A DNA stretch of 64,000 nucleotides from CAZENU01 sp965222125 (lineage in GTDB: Bacteria; Chloroflexota; Dehalococcoidia; Lucifugimonadales; CAZENU01): the NCBI GenBank assembly GCA_965222125.1, contig CBDCTC010000005.1, forward strand, positions 310,001-374,000. The letters are read 5' to 3'. The position numbers were made by a program, and so were the translations under genes. Shown piece after piece: positions 15,427 to 24,221 of this stretch (position 1 is its first letter; each line of letters opens with the position of its first letter). Under the pieces are notes generated by a model that saw only the letters and a list, made by a program, of their open reading frames with translations, ran no database searches and was not told where the DNA came from.

Positions 15427-16254
15427 TCAGGCGGTGACGACTATTGGAGCCCCCTGAGTGACGACAATCGTGTGCTCGAAGTGGGCCGACCGCGCACCGT
15501 CCGCTGTCCCGATCGTCCAGCCGTCGGCTCTCGTTGTCGACCGTCCCGATCCGCTCGAGATGACAGGCTCCACGGCCAGTACTAGACCGGCGTGGAGGCG
15601 ACGGTTGTCCCATGGGACGTGGTAGTTGTGGACGTGCGGGTCTTCGTGGATGGTCCGCCCGACACCGTGACCGCCGAGCTCAGGCATCACGTTGAAGCCC
15701 CAGCGCTCTACCTCCGTCTGAATTGCCCTACCTATCCCGGTTAACGGCCTGTCGGCGCGGGCGACTCGAAGTGCAGCGCCCAAAGCCGACTTGGCGCACC
15801 TGGTCAGCCTCACATCCGAGGGGCGACGCTTTCCCGACTGCTATCGTCGTAGCCGCGTCTGCGAAGTATCCGTCCAGTTCCGCGGTGACGTCGATCTTGA
15901 CCAAGTCCCCGGATTGGACAATACGTGATGGCCTTGGCGTAGTCCTTGAGCGCCCTCAGCTTCCGGCACGAGCGCATGCCCGTCATGAAGCCATACAGCC
16001 ACACGCTCAACAGCGCTGGGAATACCGTGCACGGCTTCGTCGTTAACGCTGATGCATGCCGATCCTGGAAAGCCGTACACGAGCCGAGGCGCGGACCTCG
16101 CGCTGTGGCTCCTGAGTACCTCCTCGCAGACATGATCCAGGTACTGCGTGCTCGCGCCGGCACTAACCTCGGCCTTGGTTGCGCCCAAGGCGAGCTTCAC
16201 GACGCGTCCCACGCGCAACATCCCGTGTAGTTCGTGTTGGTCCCTGACGGTCAT
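15427..16254 (-). pseudogene. map: Second methionine aminopeptidase gene, disrupted
   Basis: Starting at ATG 16254 behind a GGGAG site, the sequence follows type I methionine aminopeptidase through YLDHVCEEVLRSHSARS and ISVNDEAVHGIPS. Family similarity then stops at about 16014 and resumes at 15925 (RIVQSGDLVKIDV, ELDGYFADAATTIAVGK) in another frame. A further one-base shift near 15830 (AAA where AA is expected) precedes the C-terminal part (GGHGVGRTIHEDP, AVEPVIS, SAHFEHTIVVT). All metal-binding residues are still present. The 89-base intrusion and the extra base inactivate the gene. An intact map lies at 38931-39779. It is the last gene of the kelch-NHL-PEBP-amidase operon. Confidence 0.8.
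15926..16014 (-). mobile_element. Possible transposase gene fragment inside the map copy
   Basis: The 89-base block that interrupts the methionine aminopeptidase reading can be translated as LLSVWLYGFMTGMRSCRKL. This resembles the N-terminal WLYGFxTGxRSxRKLE stretch of IS1182/ISxx-type transposases. It has no visible terminal repeats, so it would be a short relic. The match is from memory and short. Confidence 0.35.
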
Positions 16255-16276
16255 TGCCTCTCCCGAGACGTTGCGG

Positions 16277-17737
16277 CTAGCCGCCGCGCGGTCCGGAGCG
16301 CTGCAGCGCACTGAGGCGGGGAGCCCAGGGCCGTGCCTCCTCCATCTGGGCGGCCAGGGCGAATATGGTCGCCTCGCCGCCGTAGCGGGCGGCGAGATGG
16401 ATGCCGATCGGGAGGCCGTCGTCGTTCCAGTGCAGCGGGACCGACGCGGCGGGCTGTCCGGTGATGTTAAAGATGTAGGTGAACGGCGAGAACCCAGCCA
16501 TCTTCCGCCGCAGCTCGAACGGGTCTCCGCCCGGCGAATAGGCGAACGTGCCGAGCGGGGGAGGCGGTGTGCCGAGGGTAGGGGTCAGCCACAGATCGAA
16601 GCGCTGGAAGAAGCGGGCCAGGTCGCGCGAGGCCCGCTGAGCATCCTGCACGATCAGCAGATACTCGGCCGCGGAGACCGCCCGGCCGCGCTCCGCCATC
16701 GACAGGATGAAGGGCTCGAAGTCGTCCTCGGAGTGCTCTCCGTTCCGGCCCAGCTCGCGGTCCCAGTACGCGATCGTCCACGCGACGCCGACGGCGATGA
16801 GCTTCGTGATCGACGTCCAGAATGTTTCGGCGTCGAGCTCCGGCATCGCCTCGACGACCTCGTGACCCAGCTCCTCGCACAGCGCCGCCGCTTCTCGGAC
16901 GGCCGTAACGCAGTCGTCGTGCAGCGGGTCGCCCAGCGGCGTGTTTTCCGAAAACGCGACGCGGAGCCGGCCGGGGTCGGAGACGACGCTGGACAGGAAG
17001 GAGCCCGACTGCGAGGGTGCCGGGTACGGGTCGCCGACGTCGGGTCCGGCTGTCGCGTCGAGCAGGGCCGCGCTGTCCCGGACGGTACGCGTGAGCGCGT
17101 GCTCGGCGACGAGACCGCTGAGGAGGTCGCCGAACTCCGGTCCCAGCGGGTTGCGGCCTCGGGTCGGCTTCAGGCCGAACACGCCACAGCACGACGCGGG
17201 TATCCTTATCGAGCCGCCCGCGTCGTTGCCGTGCGCCATCGGTGTCATTCCGACGGCGACGGCAGCACCGGCGCCGCCGCTGGAGCCCCCGGGGAGCCGA
17301 TCGAGCGACCACGGGTTCCGCGTCGGCCCGAATAGCCGCGGCTCGGTCGTGACCCCGATGGCGAGCTCGGGTAGATTGGTCTTGGCCACGGTGATCAGCC
17401 CGGCGGCCTTGTACCTGCGCACCAGCTCGGAGTCCGCGGTCGAGACGTTGTGCCGCAGAGACGCGCTCGCCTCGGTGAACCGTACTCCCTCGTATTCGGC
17501 CAGGAAGTCCTTGAGCAGGAACGGGACGCCGGCCAGCGGACCGTCCGGCAGCGGCTGCGAGGCTCGCTCCAGGGCGAGGTCGTACATCTTGGTGACGACC
17601 GCGTTGACCGATGGGTTGTGGCGTTCTACGCGCTCGATGGCCGCCTCGACGAGCTCGGCGGCGGTCACGTCGCCGTTGCGCACCAAGGCGGCCTGACCCA
17701 TCGCGTCTAGGTCAGCTATCTCGTCTCGCGACACCAT
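16277..17737 (-). CDS. Amidase signature family hydrolase
   Basis: The 486-residue protein carries the amidase signature: catalytic Lys76 in FLLKDF, Ser152 in GGSSGGAGAAVAVG and nucleophile Ser176 in DAGGSIRIP. Such enzymes hydrolyse amide bonds; the substrate is not predictable. The ATG at 17737 has GGAGG seven bases upstream and is preferred over a GTG five codons earlier. It starts 21 bases after the PEBP lipoprotein gene and ends 22 bases before the broken map copy, so it belongs to the minus-strand operon. Related amidases often start with the same low-complexity helix. It is a different lineage from the amidase at 58731-60152. Confidence 0.9.
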   Translation of the reverse strand: MVSRDEIADLDAMGQAALVRNGDVTAAELVEAAIERVERHNPSVNAVVTKMYDLALERASQPLPDGPLAGVPFLLKDFLAEYEGVRFTEASASLRHNVSTADSELVRRYKAAGLITVAKTNLPELAIGVTTEPRLFGPTRNPWSLDRLPGGSSGGAGAAVAVGMTPMAHGNDAGGSIRIPASCCGVFGLKPTRGRNPLGPEFGDLLSGLVAEHALTRTVRDSAALLDATAGPDVGDPYPAPSQSGSFLSSVVSDPGRLRVAFSENTPLGDPLHDDCVTAVREAAALCEELGHEVVEAMPELDAETFWTSITKLIAVGVAWTIAYWDRELGRNGEHSEDDFEPFILSMAERGRAVSAAEYLLIVQDAQRASRDLARFFQRFDLWLTPTLGTPPPPLGTFAYSPGGDPFELRRKMAGFSPFTYIFNITGQPAASVPLHWNDDGLPIGIHLAARYGGEATIFALAAQMEEARPWAPRLSALQRSGPRGG

Positions 17738-17758
17738 GTCGTCCTCCGTCACGCCGCG

Positions 17759-18535
17759 TCAACCACTGTACTGGGGCTTCTGGATGAACTCGCCCTTGAG
17801 CCCCCCGGTCGCGATCACGTGGCCCTCCATCGCCTTCAGGAGGTCCTCGCGAGTCGCGTCGGGGCCCAGGTCTAACTCGATATCCAAGGCGTATATTTTG
17901 AAGTAGAACTGGTCTACGGGCCGGGCCCTCTGGCCGTAGTAGCCCTGGGCTCCAATAGAATACGCGGCCTGCAGCGGCGGACACGGTCCCGTGTAGCCGT
18001 GGAAGCCGTCGGCGTTGATCCCCTGGGTGACGTTCTGGTCTACGTCGACAAGCTGCGTCGTCGTGGCGGCAGCCTCGGCCAGCTCCGTCACACTCGGAGG
18101 GATGTTCCATATGAGCCAATGGACGGCGAGGGGCTCGTCCGGGGCCTTGGGGTCGACCACGTTGTCCGTGCCGACGACGATCAACGCCACGCTCTTCGTA
18201 TTCTCCGGCAGGCCGGCCCACGACAGCGGCGGCGACCAGTTTTCGGACTTCTTGACCGTCGTATCGGTTGTCGGGCGCACGATATCCTTCATCTCGGTGC
18301 AGGCATGCCTGAGCGGGATTCGCCGTATCCGGCTGAATACGGTGCTGCTCAGCTCGATCGTCTGCTCGACCACCCGGTCCTCTTCCGTGGCGGGTTCAAC
18401 GGTGGGGCTGACTTGCGCGGCCGCCGCGGGCGCCTCGTCCGCAATGTCGGCCGCGTCGTCGCCACTCGAGCAACCCACCGCCAACACCGCCGCCAGAAGG
18501 GCGACGGCTCCCAGTCTCAAGATATTGCAGGCCAT
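17759..18535 (-). CDS. PEBP (YbhB/YbcL, Raf-kinase-inhibitor-like) lipoprotein
   Basis: The 258-residue precursor has a lipoprotein signal peptide with lipobox AVGC (Cys22), then a Glu/Ala-rich spacer. A phosphatidylethanolamine-binding-protein fold follows (about residues 65-258), with VALIVVGTDN, AVHWLIWNIPPS, GFHGYTGPCPP and FKIYALD in the usual order. Bacterial PEBPs bind small anionic ligands, and their physiological role is unclear. A lipid anchor would put it on the outer face of the membrane. Start ATG 18535 follows GAGGAGG; a longer frame from 18567 would spoil the signal peptide. It is in the operon with the NHL, kelch and amidase genes. Confidence 0.87.
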   Translation of the reverse strand: MACNILRLGAVALLAAVLAVGCSSGDDAADIADEAPAAAAQVSPTVEPATEEDRVVEQTIELSSTVFSRIRRIPLRHACTEMKDIVRPTTDTTVKKSENWSPPLSWAGLPENTKSVALIVVGTDNVVDPKAPDEPLAVHWLIWNIPPSVTELAEAAATTTQLVDVDQNVTQGINADGFHGYTGPCPPLQAAYSIGAQGYYGQRARPVDQFYFKIYALDIELDLGPDATREDLLKAMEGHVIATGGLKGEFIQKPQYSG

Positions 18536-18561
18536 GGCGTGCCTCCTCAGGGGAATGGCGG

Positions 18562-20670
18562 TCATGACGTGAGCCTGACCGCTCTGATCCTGTGGTTGAA
18601 GTGGTCGCCGATCAGGATGATGCCGTCGTCGAGAAGACAGAGGCCGGTCGGCCTGTTCAGATTGGCGTTGGTAGCCGGACCGCCGTCCCCCGCGAAGCCC
18701 GGAGCCGCCGAGCCCGCCACGGTGCGCAGCGTTCCGTCGGGCGCGACGACGCGCACGCGGTTGTTCCCGGTGTCCGAGACGTAGACGGCACCGTCGGCGT
18801 GGACCGCGAGGCCTCCCGGGCTGTCTAGCCGGGCCCGGCCGGCCGGCGCGCCGTCGGGAGAAAATCCGGCCTCGCCCGTGCCTACGACGGTGCGGATGAC
18901 GCCGTCGGCGTCCACCCGGCGCACGACGTGGTTGGCGGAGTCGGAAAAGTACATTCTGCCTTGGGCGTCGAAGTCGATGGCCGACGGCGAGCCGATCCGC
19001 GCCTCCGTTGCAGGGCCGCCGTCGCCCGTGGAGCCGCTGAGACCGATGCCGGCGACCGTGTCGATCAGCCCGGTACGGGCGTCGATGCGCCGTATGCGTC
19101 CGACGGCGTCGCCGACGTAGACGTTGTCGTCCGCGTCGTGGGCGACCGAGATCACATGGGACAGGTTTGCGCCGACCGCCGGGCCCCCGTCTCCCTTGTC
19201 CCACTGGAACGCGGCGCCGGCGATTCCGCGGATCGTCCCGTCGGCCTCGACGCGTCGCACGTGGCCGTGGCGCGTGTCTGCGATCACTACGCGTCCGCGG
19301 GAATCAACCGATACGTCGGCGGGGTTGCCCAGGTAGGCATCGACGGCCGGGCCTCCGTCGCCGCCGTAGGCGCGCGCTCCGTTGCCCGCGACAGTCCGGA
19401 TCACGCCGGTCTCGGGGTCGATGCCGCGGATGCGCTGGTTTCCGCTGTCCGCGAAGTAGACCTGGCCGTCGGGTCCCGCCGCGATACCGCCGGGAGTGCC
19501 GACGAAGGCTTCGGACGCGGGGCCGCCGTCGTGCAGGGATGTCCCTCCGAGCACCGTGGTGACGATGCCGGTGTCGCCGTCGATCCTGCGAAGCCTGCCG
19601 CCGCAGTCCGAGTAGAAGACGGTGCCGTCCGGGTCCGCCCAGAGCCCGACCTCTATCGAGTTGCAGGCGGTCTCCGTACCGGGGACGCCTTCAGAGCCCA
19701 TGCCGGGGACGCCGGTCCCGGCGATGGTCGTCACGATCCCGGTCTGGGCGTCGACGCGCCGCACTCGGAAGCCGTACTTCTCGCCGACGTACATGTTGTC
19801 GTGGGCGTCGAAGCATAGCGCGTCGGGCATCAGGGTGCTGGCCTCGGAGGCCGGCCCCCCGTCGCCGTTGGAGGCCGCCTTACCGGTGCCCAGCACGGTG
19901 GAGACGATGCCGGTCTTCATGTCGATCTTGCGGATCCGGTGGTTGGAGTTGTCGCAGACGTAGAGGTCGCCCCTGGAGTCGAACGCCAGGTGCTCCGGGT
20001 GGTGGAACGCGGCGGCTTCCTTCGGGCCGCCGTCGCCTGAGTAGCCGCCGAGGCTGAGGGCGGGGCCTGCGTACGGGCGGCTGCCACCGCTCTCGGAGGG
20101 ATGGTGGCGGGCGTCCTGGCCGGCGAACAGCTCGACCACGCCGGTGGCGGCGTCGACCCTGCGGATGTTGTTCGCCCACTCGCTGGACAGGTACAGGTTG
20201 CCGTCGTCGTCGACGGCGATGCCGCAGTGGGTGTCCATCTCCGCCTCGACGGCCGGCCCGCCGTCGCCGCCGCGGCCGGTCCTGCCGGAGCCGGCGACGC
20301 GTGTGATGATCCCAGTCTTGTAGTCGATGCGGCGGTATGTCTGATTACACAGGTCGGACAGGTAGAGGTTGCCTTCCTTGTCCTGTGCGAGATCGTGGGG
20401 ACAGTTGAAGCGGGCGTCTATGGCGGGCCCGCAGTCGCCGGAGCTGCCGGGTACTCCGTCTCCGGCGAACCTGTGGAGGATGCCGTCGCCGTCTATGCGC
20501 CACAGGATGTGGGCATGGTAGTCCGCGACGATCAGGTCGCCATCCGGCCGACGGACGACGCCGAGCGGCCACCCCGCGTCCGCGTCCCTGGCCGGTATGC
20601 TGTCGTGGAGCCCTGCTCCGGCGACGGTCGTTATGGTGCTCGGGGCTAGTTCAGAAAGCGCGTCGTTCAA
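18562..20670 (-). CDS. NHL-repeat beta-propeller protein
   Basis: The 702-residue protein is almost entirely NHL repeats: I count about eleven copies of a unit of roughly 55 residues with GDGGPA, a YVSDTGNNRVRRV-like strand and a TVAGxG strand. Two stacked six-bladed propellers would fit. There is no signal peptide or membrane helix, although the first residues are short and non-hydrophobic. NHL propellers bind proteins, RNA or sugars or act as lactonase-like scaffolds. The TTG start at 20670 overlaps the stop of the kelch gene (TTGA) and follows GGAGG nine bases upstream, which indicates translational coupling. It is 26 bases from the PEBP start. Confidence 0.85.
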   Translation of the reverse strand: MNDALSELAPSTITTVAGAGLHDSIPARDADAGWPLGVVRRPDGDLIVADYHAHILWRIDGDGILHRFAGDGVPGSSGDCGPAIDARFNCPHDLAQDKEGNLYLSDLCNQTYRRIDYKTGIITRVAGSGRTGRGGDGGPAVEAEMDTHCGIAVDDDGNLYLSSEWANNIRRVDAATGVVELFAGQDARHHPSESGGSRPYAGPALSLGGYSGDGGPKEAAAFHHPEHLAFDSRGDLYVCDNSNHRIRKIDMKTGIVSTVLGTGKAASNGDGGPASEASTLMPDALCFDAHDNMYVGEKYGFRVRRVDAQTGIVTTIAGTGVPGMGSEGVPGTETACNSIEVGLWADPDGTVFYSDCGGRLRRIDGDTGIVTTVLGGTSLHDGGPASEAFVGTPGGIAAGPDGQVYFADSGNQRIRGIDPETGVIRTVAGNGARAYGGDGGPAVDAYLGNPADVSVDSRGRVVIADTRHGHVRRVEADGTIRGIAGAAFQWDKGDGGPAVGANLSHVISVAHDADDNVYVGDAVGRIRRIDARTGLIDTVAGIGLSGSTGDGGPATEARIGSPSAIDFDAQGRMYFSDSANHVVRRVDADGVIRTVVGTGEAGFSPDGAPAGRARLDSPGGLAVHADGAVYVSDTGNNRVRVVAPDGTLRTVAGSAAPGFAGDGGPATNANLNRPTGLCLLDDGIILIGDHFNHRIRAVRLTS

Positions 20671-21809
20671 CCTTGGCGGCCTCCGTCCGAAGGGCAGGGG
20701 ATGATCGTTCCGACGACCACCTCGTCGGTGACGTTGCAGTTACTGACCACCTCGGCGCCGCAGATGTAGATCTTGTCGCCGACGATGTCCAGCTCGGGGC
20801 CAACCCTGTATACGCCTTTCGAGAAATCAAAGCCCTCCTCGCTTCGCAGCCGCGCTTTCAGCTCCGGCTCCCGCGTCACGTACGGCGGTATCTGGGTTGG
20901 CAGCGCCGTGTACGTCTCCTCGACCGTGTCGAAGACGAGCACGTCGAAGTTGGGCGCGAGCACGTCCGGCACGCTGTACTCGTAGACGTGCTCGACTGGG
21001 TAGTTCCTGACGCCGCCGGCGATGACGACGTAACGGCTGCCGTAGGGGACGGCCTTCCATCCCTGAGTCGGGAACGGCACGTCGGGCAGCTTCTTCCACC
21101 GGACTTCGGCGAGATCGAGCACGTAGGCGTCGCCGCAGCCGCGGCGTTCGTCGTGGAAGTTGCCGCCCGCCATCTGCTCGTACTTGACGTAGTTGCCGCC
21201 GAAGACGTAGACGCGGTCCTCGATGGTGGCGATGGCCACGCCGTCGCGCGGCGGCCCTGGAATCGGGGGCAGGTCGTACCAGCCGCGGTCGGGGTCGGCA
21301 GTGTCGAAGGCCTCCACGGAGTTGACGTACGGCCCCGGCTGGTCGGGGTGGACCGGGTCGACGCCGAAGGACGCCTGTCCGCCCACGACGACGATGAGGG
21401 TCCCGCAGGCCGCGACGCCGGGAATGAACCGCCCGGTGCGCATCGACGGCATCTCGTCCCATCGCCAGTCGCCGCCGTTCCGCGACAGCCGGAACATCCT
21501 CCGCGTCGTCGTGTCGGGCGGCTCGCTGGTGATCCAGCCGGTGACCATGTAGAAGGCGTCGCCCACGGCAACGCCTTCCGGCCATCGGGCCCCGACGGGC
21601 GCGTCCGGAAGCGACTCCCACCGTTGCGTCTTCGTGTCGAGCAGCCTGGCGCCGCTGCAGCGGCCGCGACGGTCTGACAGGTCCCACCCGACGTGACCGA
21701 CTCCGGCCGCGGCGACGATCGAGTCGCCGATTACGCCCTGGGCCTGTCCTTTGGTGGGGTAGGGCATGGGCGGCCCCATCTCCCACGTGATGTCTCCGAT
21801 ACCGGTCAT
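20667..21809 (-). CDS. Kelch-repeat beta-propeller protein
   Basis: The 380-residue protein contains kelch repeats (PYPTKGQAQGVIGDSIVAAAG, MRTGRFIPGVAACGTLIVVVGG, PPRDGVAIATIEDRVYVFGG, WKAVPYGSRYVVIAGG) that form one propeller. No signal peptide is evident. The domain normally binds protein or carbohydrate partners, and some bacterial forms are sialate mutarotases, but no such motif is clear. ATG 21809 follows GGGAGG. It is the first gene of the minus-strand operon with the NHL, PEBP and amidase genes. Having two different beta-propellers translationally coupled suggests they work as a pair. Confidence 0.8.
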   Translation of the reverse strand: MTGIGDITWEMGPPMPYPTKGQAQGVIGDSIVAAAGVGHVGWDLSDRRGRCSGARLLDTKTQRWESLPDAPVGARWPEGVAVGDAFYMVTGWITSEPPDTTTRRMFRLSRNGGDWRWDEMPSMRTGRFIPGVAACGTLIVVVGGQASFGVDPVHPDQPGPYVNSVEAFDTADPDRGWYDLPPIPGPPRDGVAIATIEDRVYVFGGNYVKYEQMAGGNFHDERRGCGDAYVLDLAEVRWKKLPDVPFPTQGWKAVPYGSRYVVIAGGVRNYPVEHVYEYSVPDVLAPNFDVLVFDTVEETYTALPTQIPPYVTREPELKARLRSEEGFDFSKGVYRVGPELDIVGDKIYICGAEVVSNCNVTDEVVVGTIIPCPSDGGRQG

Positions 21810-21851
21810 TGTGCGCCTCCCGCCCTCGGGTGGCTAATAGTCTGGAGGCCG

Positions 21852-21857
21852 ATTATA
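21852..21857 (-). promoter_or_regulatory. -10 box of the kelch-NHL-PEBP-amidase operon
   Basis: TATAAT on the minus strand lies 42 bases before the kelch ATG. The -35 region is poor, so confidence is limited. Confidence 0.35.
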
Positions 21858-22022
21858 TCCGTGCGCCCGGATACGCGCCATCGGCGGCCGTCGGCCCGCC
21901 ACGGGATCCAGGTCAGGGCGTCGGAGCCTGGGTCTCATCACGGCCGCCTTCGGTTACTGTTTCACGTCTGATGAGGCCCCGGAACCCGGCGCTGAGGGCA
22001 TCGACTGCCAACGGTTACGCCG

Positions 22023-22052
22023 TTGACATTCGGTTTGACGGGGGCCTATACT
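22023..22052 (+). promoter_or_regulatory. Promoter of pyrG
   Basis: TTGACA at 22023-22028 and TATACT at 22047-22052 are separated by 18 bases. Transcription would start near 22059, giving a leader of about 230 bases. Confidence 0.65.
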
Positions 22053-22250
22053 CTGGCAAGCTCCAACGGTGGTGTTCCTCTGGTATTGTCCAAGCGTAAC
22101 CAGTCTCAGGCCGGCGTGAGCGCCCTTTAGTGGGTGGGCCGGTTATCCACCGTTTCAGCATCTCCTACTCGATCCATCCCTCTGACTTGGCGCCGTACCT
22201 CTGCTCGTCCGCTGTCTCTCGGGGCGCTCCGCCCGCCTGTGGGACGGCCT

Positions 22251-22284
22251 CCCCCGTACGTCCCAGGTCTGGGACGTACGGGGG
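22251..22284 (+). promoter_or_regulatory. pyrG: Hairpin covering the pyrG ribosome binding site
   Basis: A perfect 15-bp stem (22251-22265 with 22270-22284) and loop GGTC end six bases before the pyrG ATG. The only purine-rich ribosome-binding sequence, GGGGG, lies in the 3' arm. An upstream copy of TGGGACG at 22240-22246 can pair instead with 22259-22265, so two exclusive folds exist. There is no T-run, so it should act on translation rather than termination. Confidence 0.7.
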
Positions 22285-22290
22285 ACTCGC

Positions 22291-23970
22291 ATGACCAAGT
22301 TCATCTTCGTAACCGGCGGGGTCGTCAGCTCGGTCGGCAAGGGGATCACGGTGGCGTCGATCGGGCGGATGCTGAAGAGCCGCGGCGTGCCCCTGTCGGT
22401 CTTGAAGCTGGACCCGTACCTGAACGTCGACCCGGGCACGATGTCGCCCTACCAGCACGGCGAGGTCTTCGTCACAGGCGACGGCTCCGAGACGGACCTG
22501 GATCTGGGGCACTACGAGCGGTTCACCGACCTTGCGCTGAGCAGCTCTTCGAACGTCACGGCGGGACAGATATACAGCGATGTCATCGCCCGAGAGAGAA
22601 AGGGCGAGTTTCTCGGCGGCACGATCCAGTCGGTGCCTCACGTTACGGACGCCATCAAGGCCCGGATAACGGGCCTCGCGGAGGAGAGCCGGGCGGACGT
22701 GATCGTCGTCGAGGTAGGCGGCACGGTGGGGGACATTGAGGGGCTGCCTTTCCTAGAGGCGATCCGGCAGATGCGGAACGAGGTTGGAAGGGACAACGTC
22801 TTTTACATCCACGTCACGCTCCTGCCGTACATCAAGACCACGGGAGAGCTCAAGACCAAGCCGACGCAGCATAGCGTCAGAGAGCTGCGAGGCATCGGAA
22901 TCCAGCCGGACGCCATCCTCTGCCGCAGCGACGAGCCGGTAGAGGAGGAGATCAAAGACAAGATCGCGGTGTACTGCGATGTCGACCGTCGAGGGGTTGT
23001 CGCGCTGCCGACGGTCCCGACGGTCTACGAGGTGCCCCTGCTGCTCGAAGAGGAAGGGCTCGCCGACCTGATAGTCGACAGCCTGGGCCTGAACGCTATG
23101 CGGCAGGACATGTCCGAGTGGCGGAAGATGGTCGAGGCGATCCGGGCTCCCAAAGGGACGTTGAGAATCGCGGTCGTCGGCAAGTACGTGGACCTCCGGG
23201 ACTCGTACATCTCGGTCAAAGAGGCCCTGCACCACGCCGGCCTGGCCCACGGGCGCGACATAGAGCTGGACTGGATTCACGCGGAGGACGTCGAGGAGCG
23301 GGGAGCCGAGGAGTTCCTGAGGGAGGCGCGTGGCATAGTCGTGCCGGGGGGCTTCGGCGCTCGTGGCATCGAGGGCATGGTGGAGACCGTAAGGTACGCG
23401 CGAGAGAACATGGTGCCTTACCTGGGCCTGTGCCTTGGCATGCAGGTGATGGTCATTGAGGTCGCAAGGCATGTCCTGGGCCACGACCGGGCGAACTCCA
23501 CCGAGTTCGACGGCGACACGCCGGACCCCGTGATCGACCTCATGCCCGACCAGCTGGAGGTCGACGAGCTGGGCGGCACAATGCGTCTTGGCGTCTATCC
23601 ATGTCGAATCGTCGAAGGCTCCTGGGGTGCGGAAGCCTATCGGCAGGACGAGGTACAGGAGCGTCACCGCCATCGTTTCGAGGTCAACAACAGCTATCGC
23701 GAGTCGTTCGAGTCGGCCGGCTTTTGGCCGACAGGACTGTCGCCCGATGGCCGGCTGGTCGAGATGATGGAGCTCGAGGACCACCCGTTCATGGTGGGGG
23801 TGCAGTTCCATCCGGAGTTCCTGTCAAGGCCCGACCGTCCGCACCCGTTGTTCAGGGAGTTCATCGGCGTTGCCAAGGGTACGGTGCGGGAGGGCGGACA
23901 ACACGCCATGTCGTTGTCGGGGACAAGGGCGCGTCGTCGTTCAACGAAAGATGTCGGCCTGACCGTTTGA
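22291..23970 (+). CDS. pyrG: CTP synthase
   Basis: CTP synthase converts UTP to CTP using ATP and glutamine-derived ammonia. The 559-residue protein has the N-terminal amidoligase domain, beginning MTKFIFVTGGVVSSVGKG with the nucleotide loop and LKLDPYLNVDPGTMSPYQHGE. The C-terminal glutaminase domain (from about residue 290) has the nucleophile Cys in LGLCLGMQ and the His/Glu pair in VQFHPEF. Length is normal. The last 25 residues are a basic extension. The start lies six bases behind a strong hairpin. It precedes the ribosomal cluster but has its own promoter, and a hairpin follows its stop. Confidence 0.97.
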   Translation: MTKFIFVTGGVVSSVGKGITVASIGRMLKSRGVPLSVLKLDPYLNVDPGTMSPYQHGEVFVTGDGSETDLDLGHYERFTDLALSSSSNVTAGQIYSDVIARERKGEFLGGTIQSVPHVTDAIKARITGLAEESRADVIVVEVGGTVGDIEGLPFLEAIRQMRNEVGRDNVFYIHVTLLPYIKTTGELKTKPTQHSVRELRGIGIQPDAILCRSDEPVEEEIKDKIAVYCDVDRRGVVALPTVPTVYEVPLLLEEEGLADLIVDSLGLNAMRQDMSEWRKMVEAIRAPKGTLRIAVVGKYVDLRDSYISVKEALHHAGLAHGRDIELDWIHAEDVEERGAEEFLREARGIVVPGGFGARGIEGMVETVRYARENMVPYLGLCLGMQVMVIEVARHVLGHDRANSTEFDGDTPDPVIDLMPDQLEVDELGGTMRLGVYPCRIVEGSWGAEAYRQDEVQERHRHRFEVNNSYRESFESAGFWPTGLSPDGRLVEMMELEDHPFMVGVQFHPEFLSRPDRPHPLFREFIGVAKGTVREGGQHAMSLSGTRARRRSTKDVGLTV

Positions 23971-23984
23971 GTATCGCCGCGCCA

Positions 23985-24009
23985 GCGGGCGAAGCGTTCG
24001 CTTCCCCGC
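23985..24009 (+). terminator. Hairpin after pyrG (weak terminator candidate)
   Basis: GCGGG-GAAGCG pairs with CGCTTC-CCCGC across a two-base turn, with one bulged C. It follows the pyrG stop by 15 bases. There is no T-run, so termination is uncertain. Confidence 0.4.
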
Positions 24010-24114
24010 GGCAACGGATCTTTGCCGGACGCCTCCTCGGGTCGAGACGCCTGCCGGATCGGCTCGGCCTATTGAACAATGTATTGTATTCGGGTCGATT
24101 GGGGCGTCGAATGG

Positions 24115-24144
24115 TTGACACCGCAGCGAGGCCGTTAGTATAAT
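24115..24144 (+). promoter_or_regulatory. Consensus promoter of the ribosomal protein cluster
   Basis: TTGACA at 24115-24120 and TATAAT at 24139-24144 are both perfect consensus boxes with an 18-base spacer. The start would be near 24151. The 70-base leader holds a small hairpin (24174-24179 with 24185-24190). It probably drives rpsL and much of the downstream cluster. Confidence 0.85.
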
Positions 24145-24221
24145 TTGGCTTCGCGCCCGGATAGGGTGCTTACTGGGAGTATGCCTCCCAAAGCCCGGCT
24201 CTTCGGATCGGAATCATCTAA

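Larger units (their letters stand above)
21810..22290. other. Divergent promoter region and pyrG leader
   Basis: No gene is seen. The stretch holds a -10 box for the minus-strand operon, a good plus-strand promoter at 22023-22052 and a leader of about 230 bases that ends in a strong hairpin at the pyrG start. Confidence 0.6.

Noticed and set aside
22251..22284. pyrG leader hairpin as an intrinsic terminator
   Set aside because: There is no T-run and it abuts the start codon, so a translational role is more likely.
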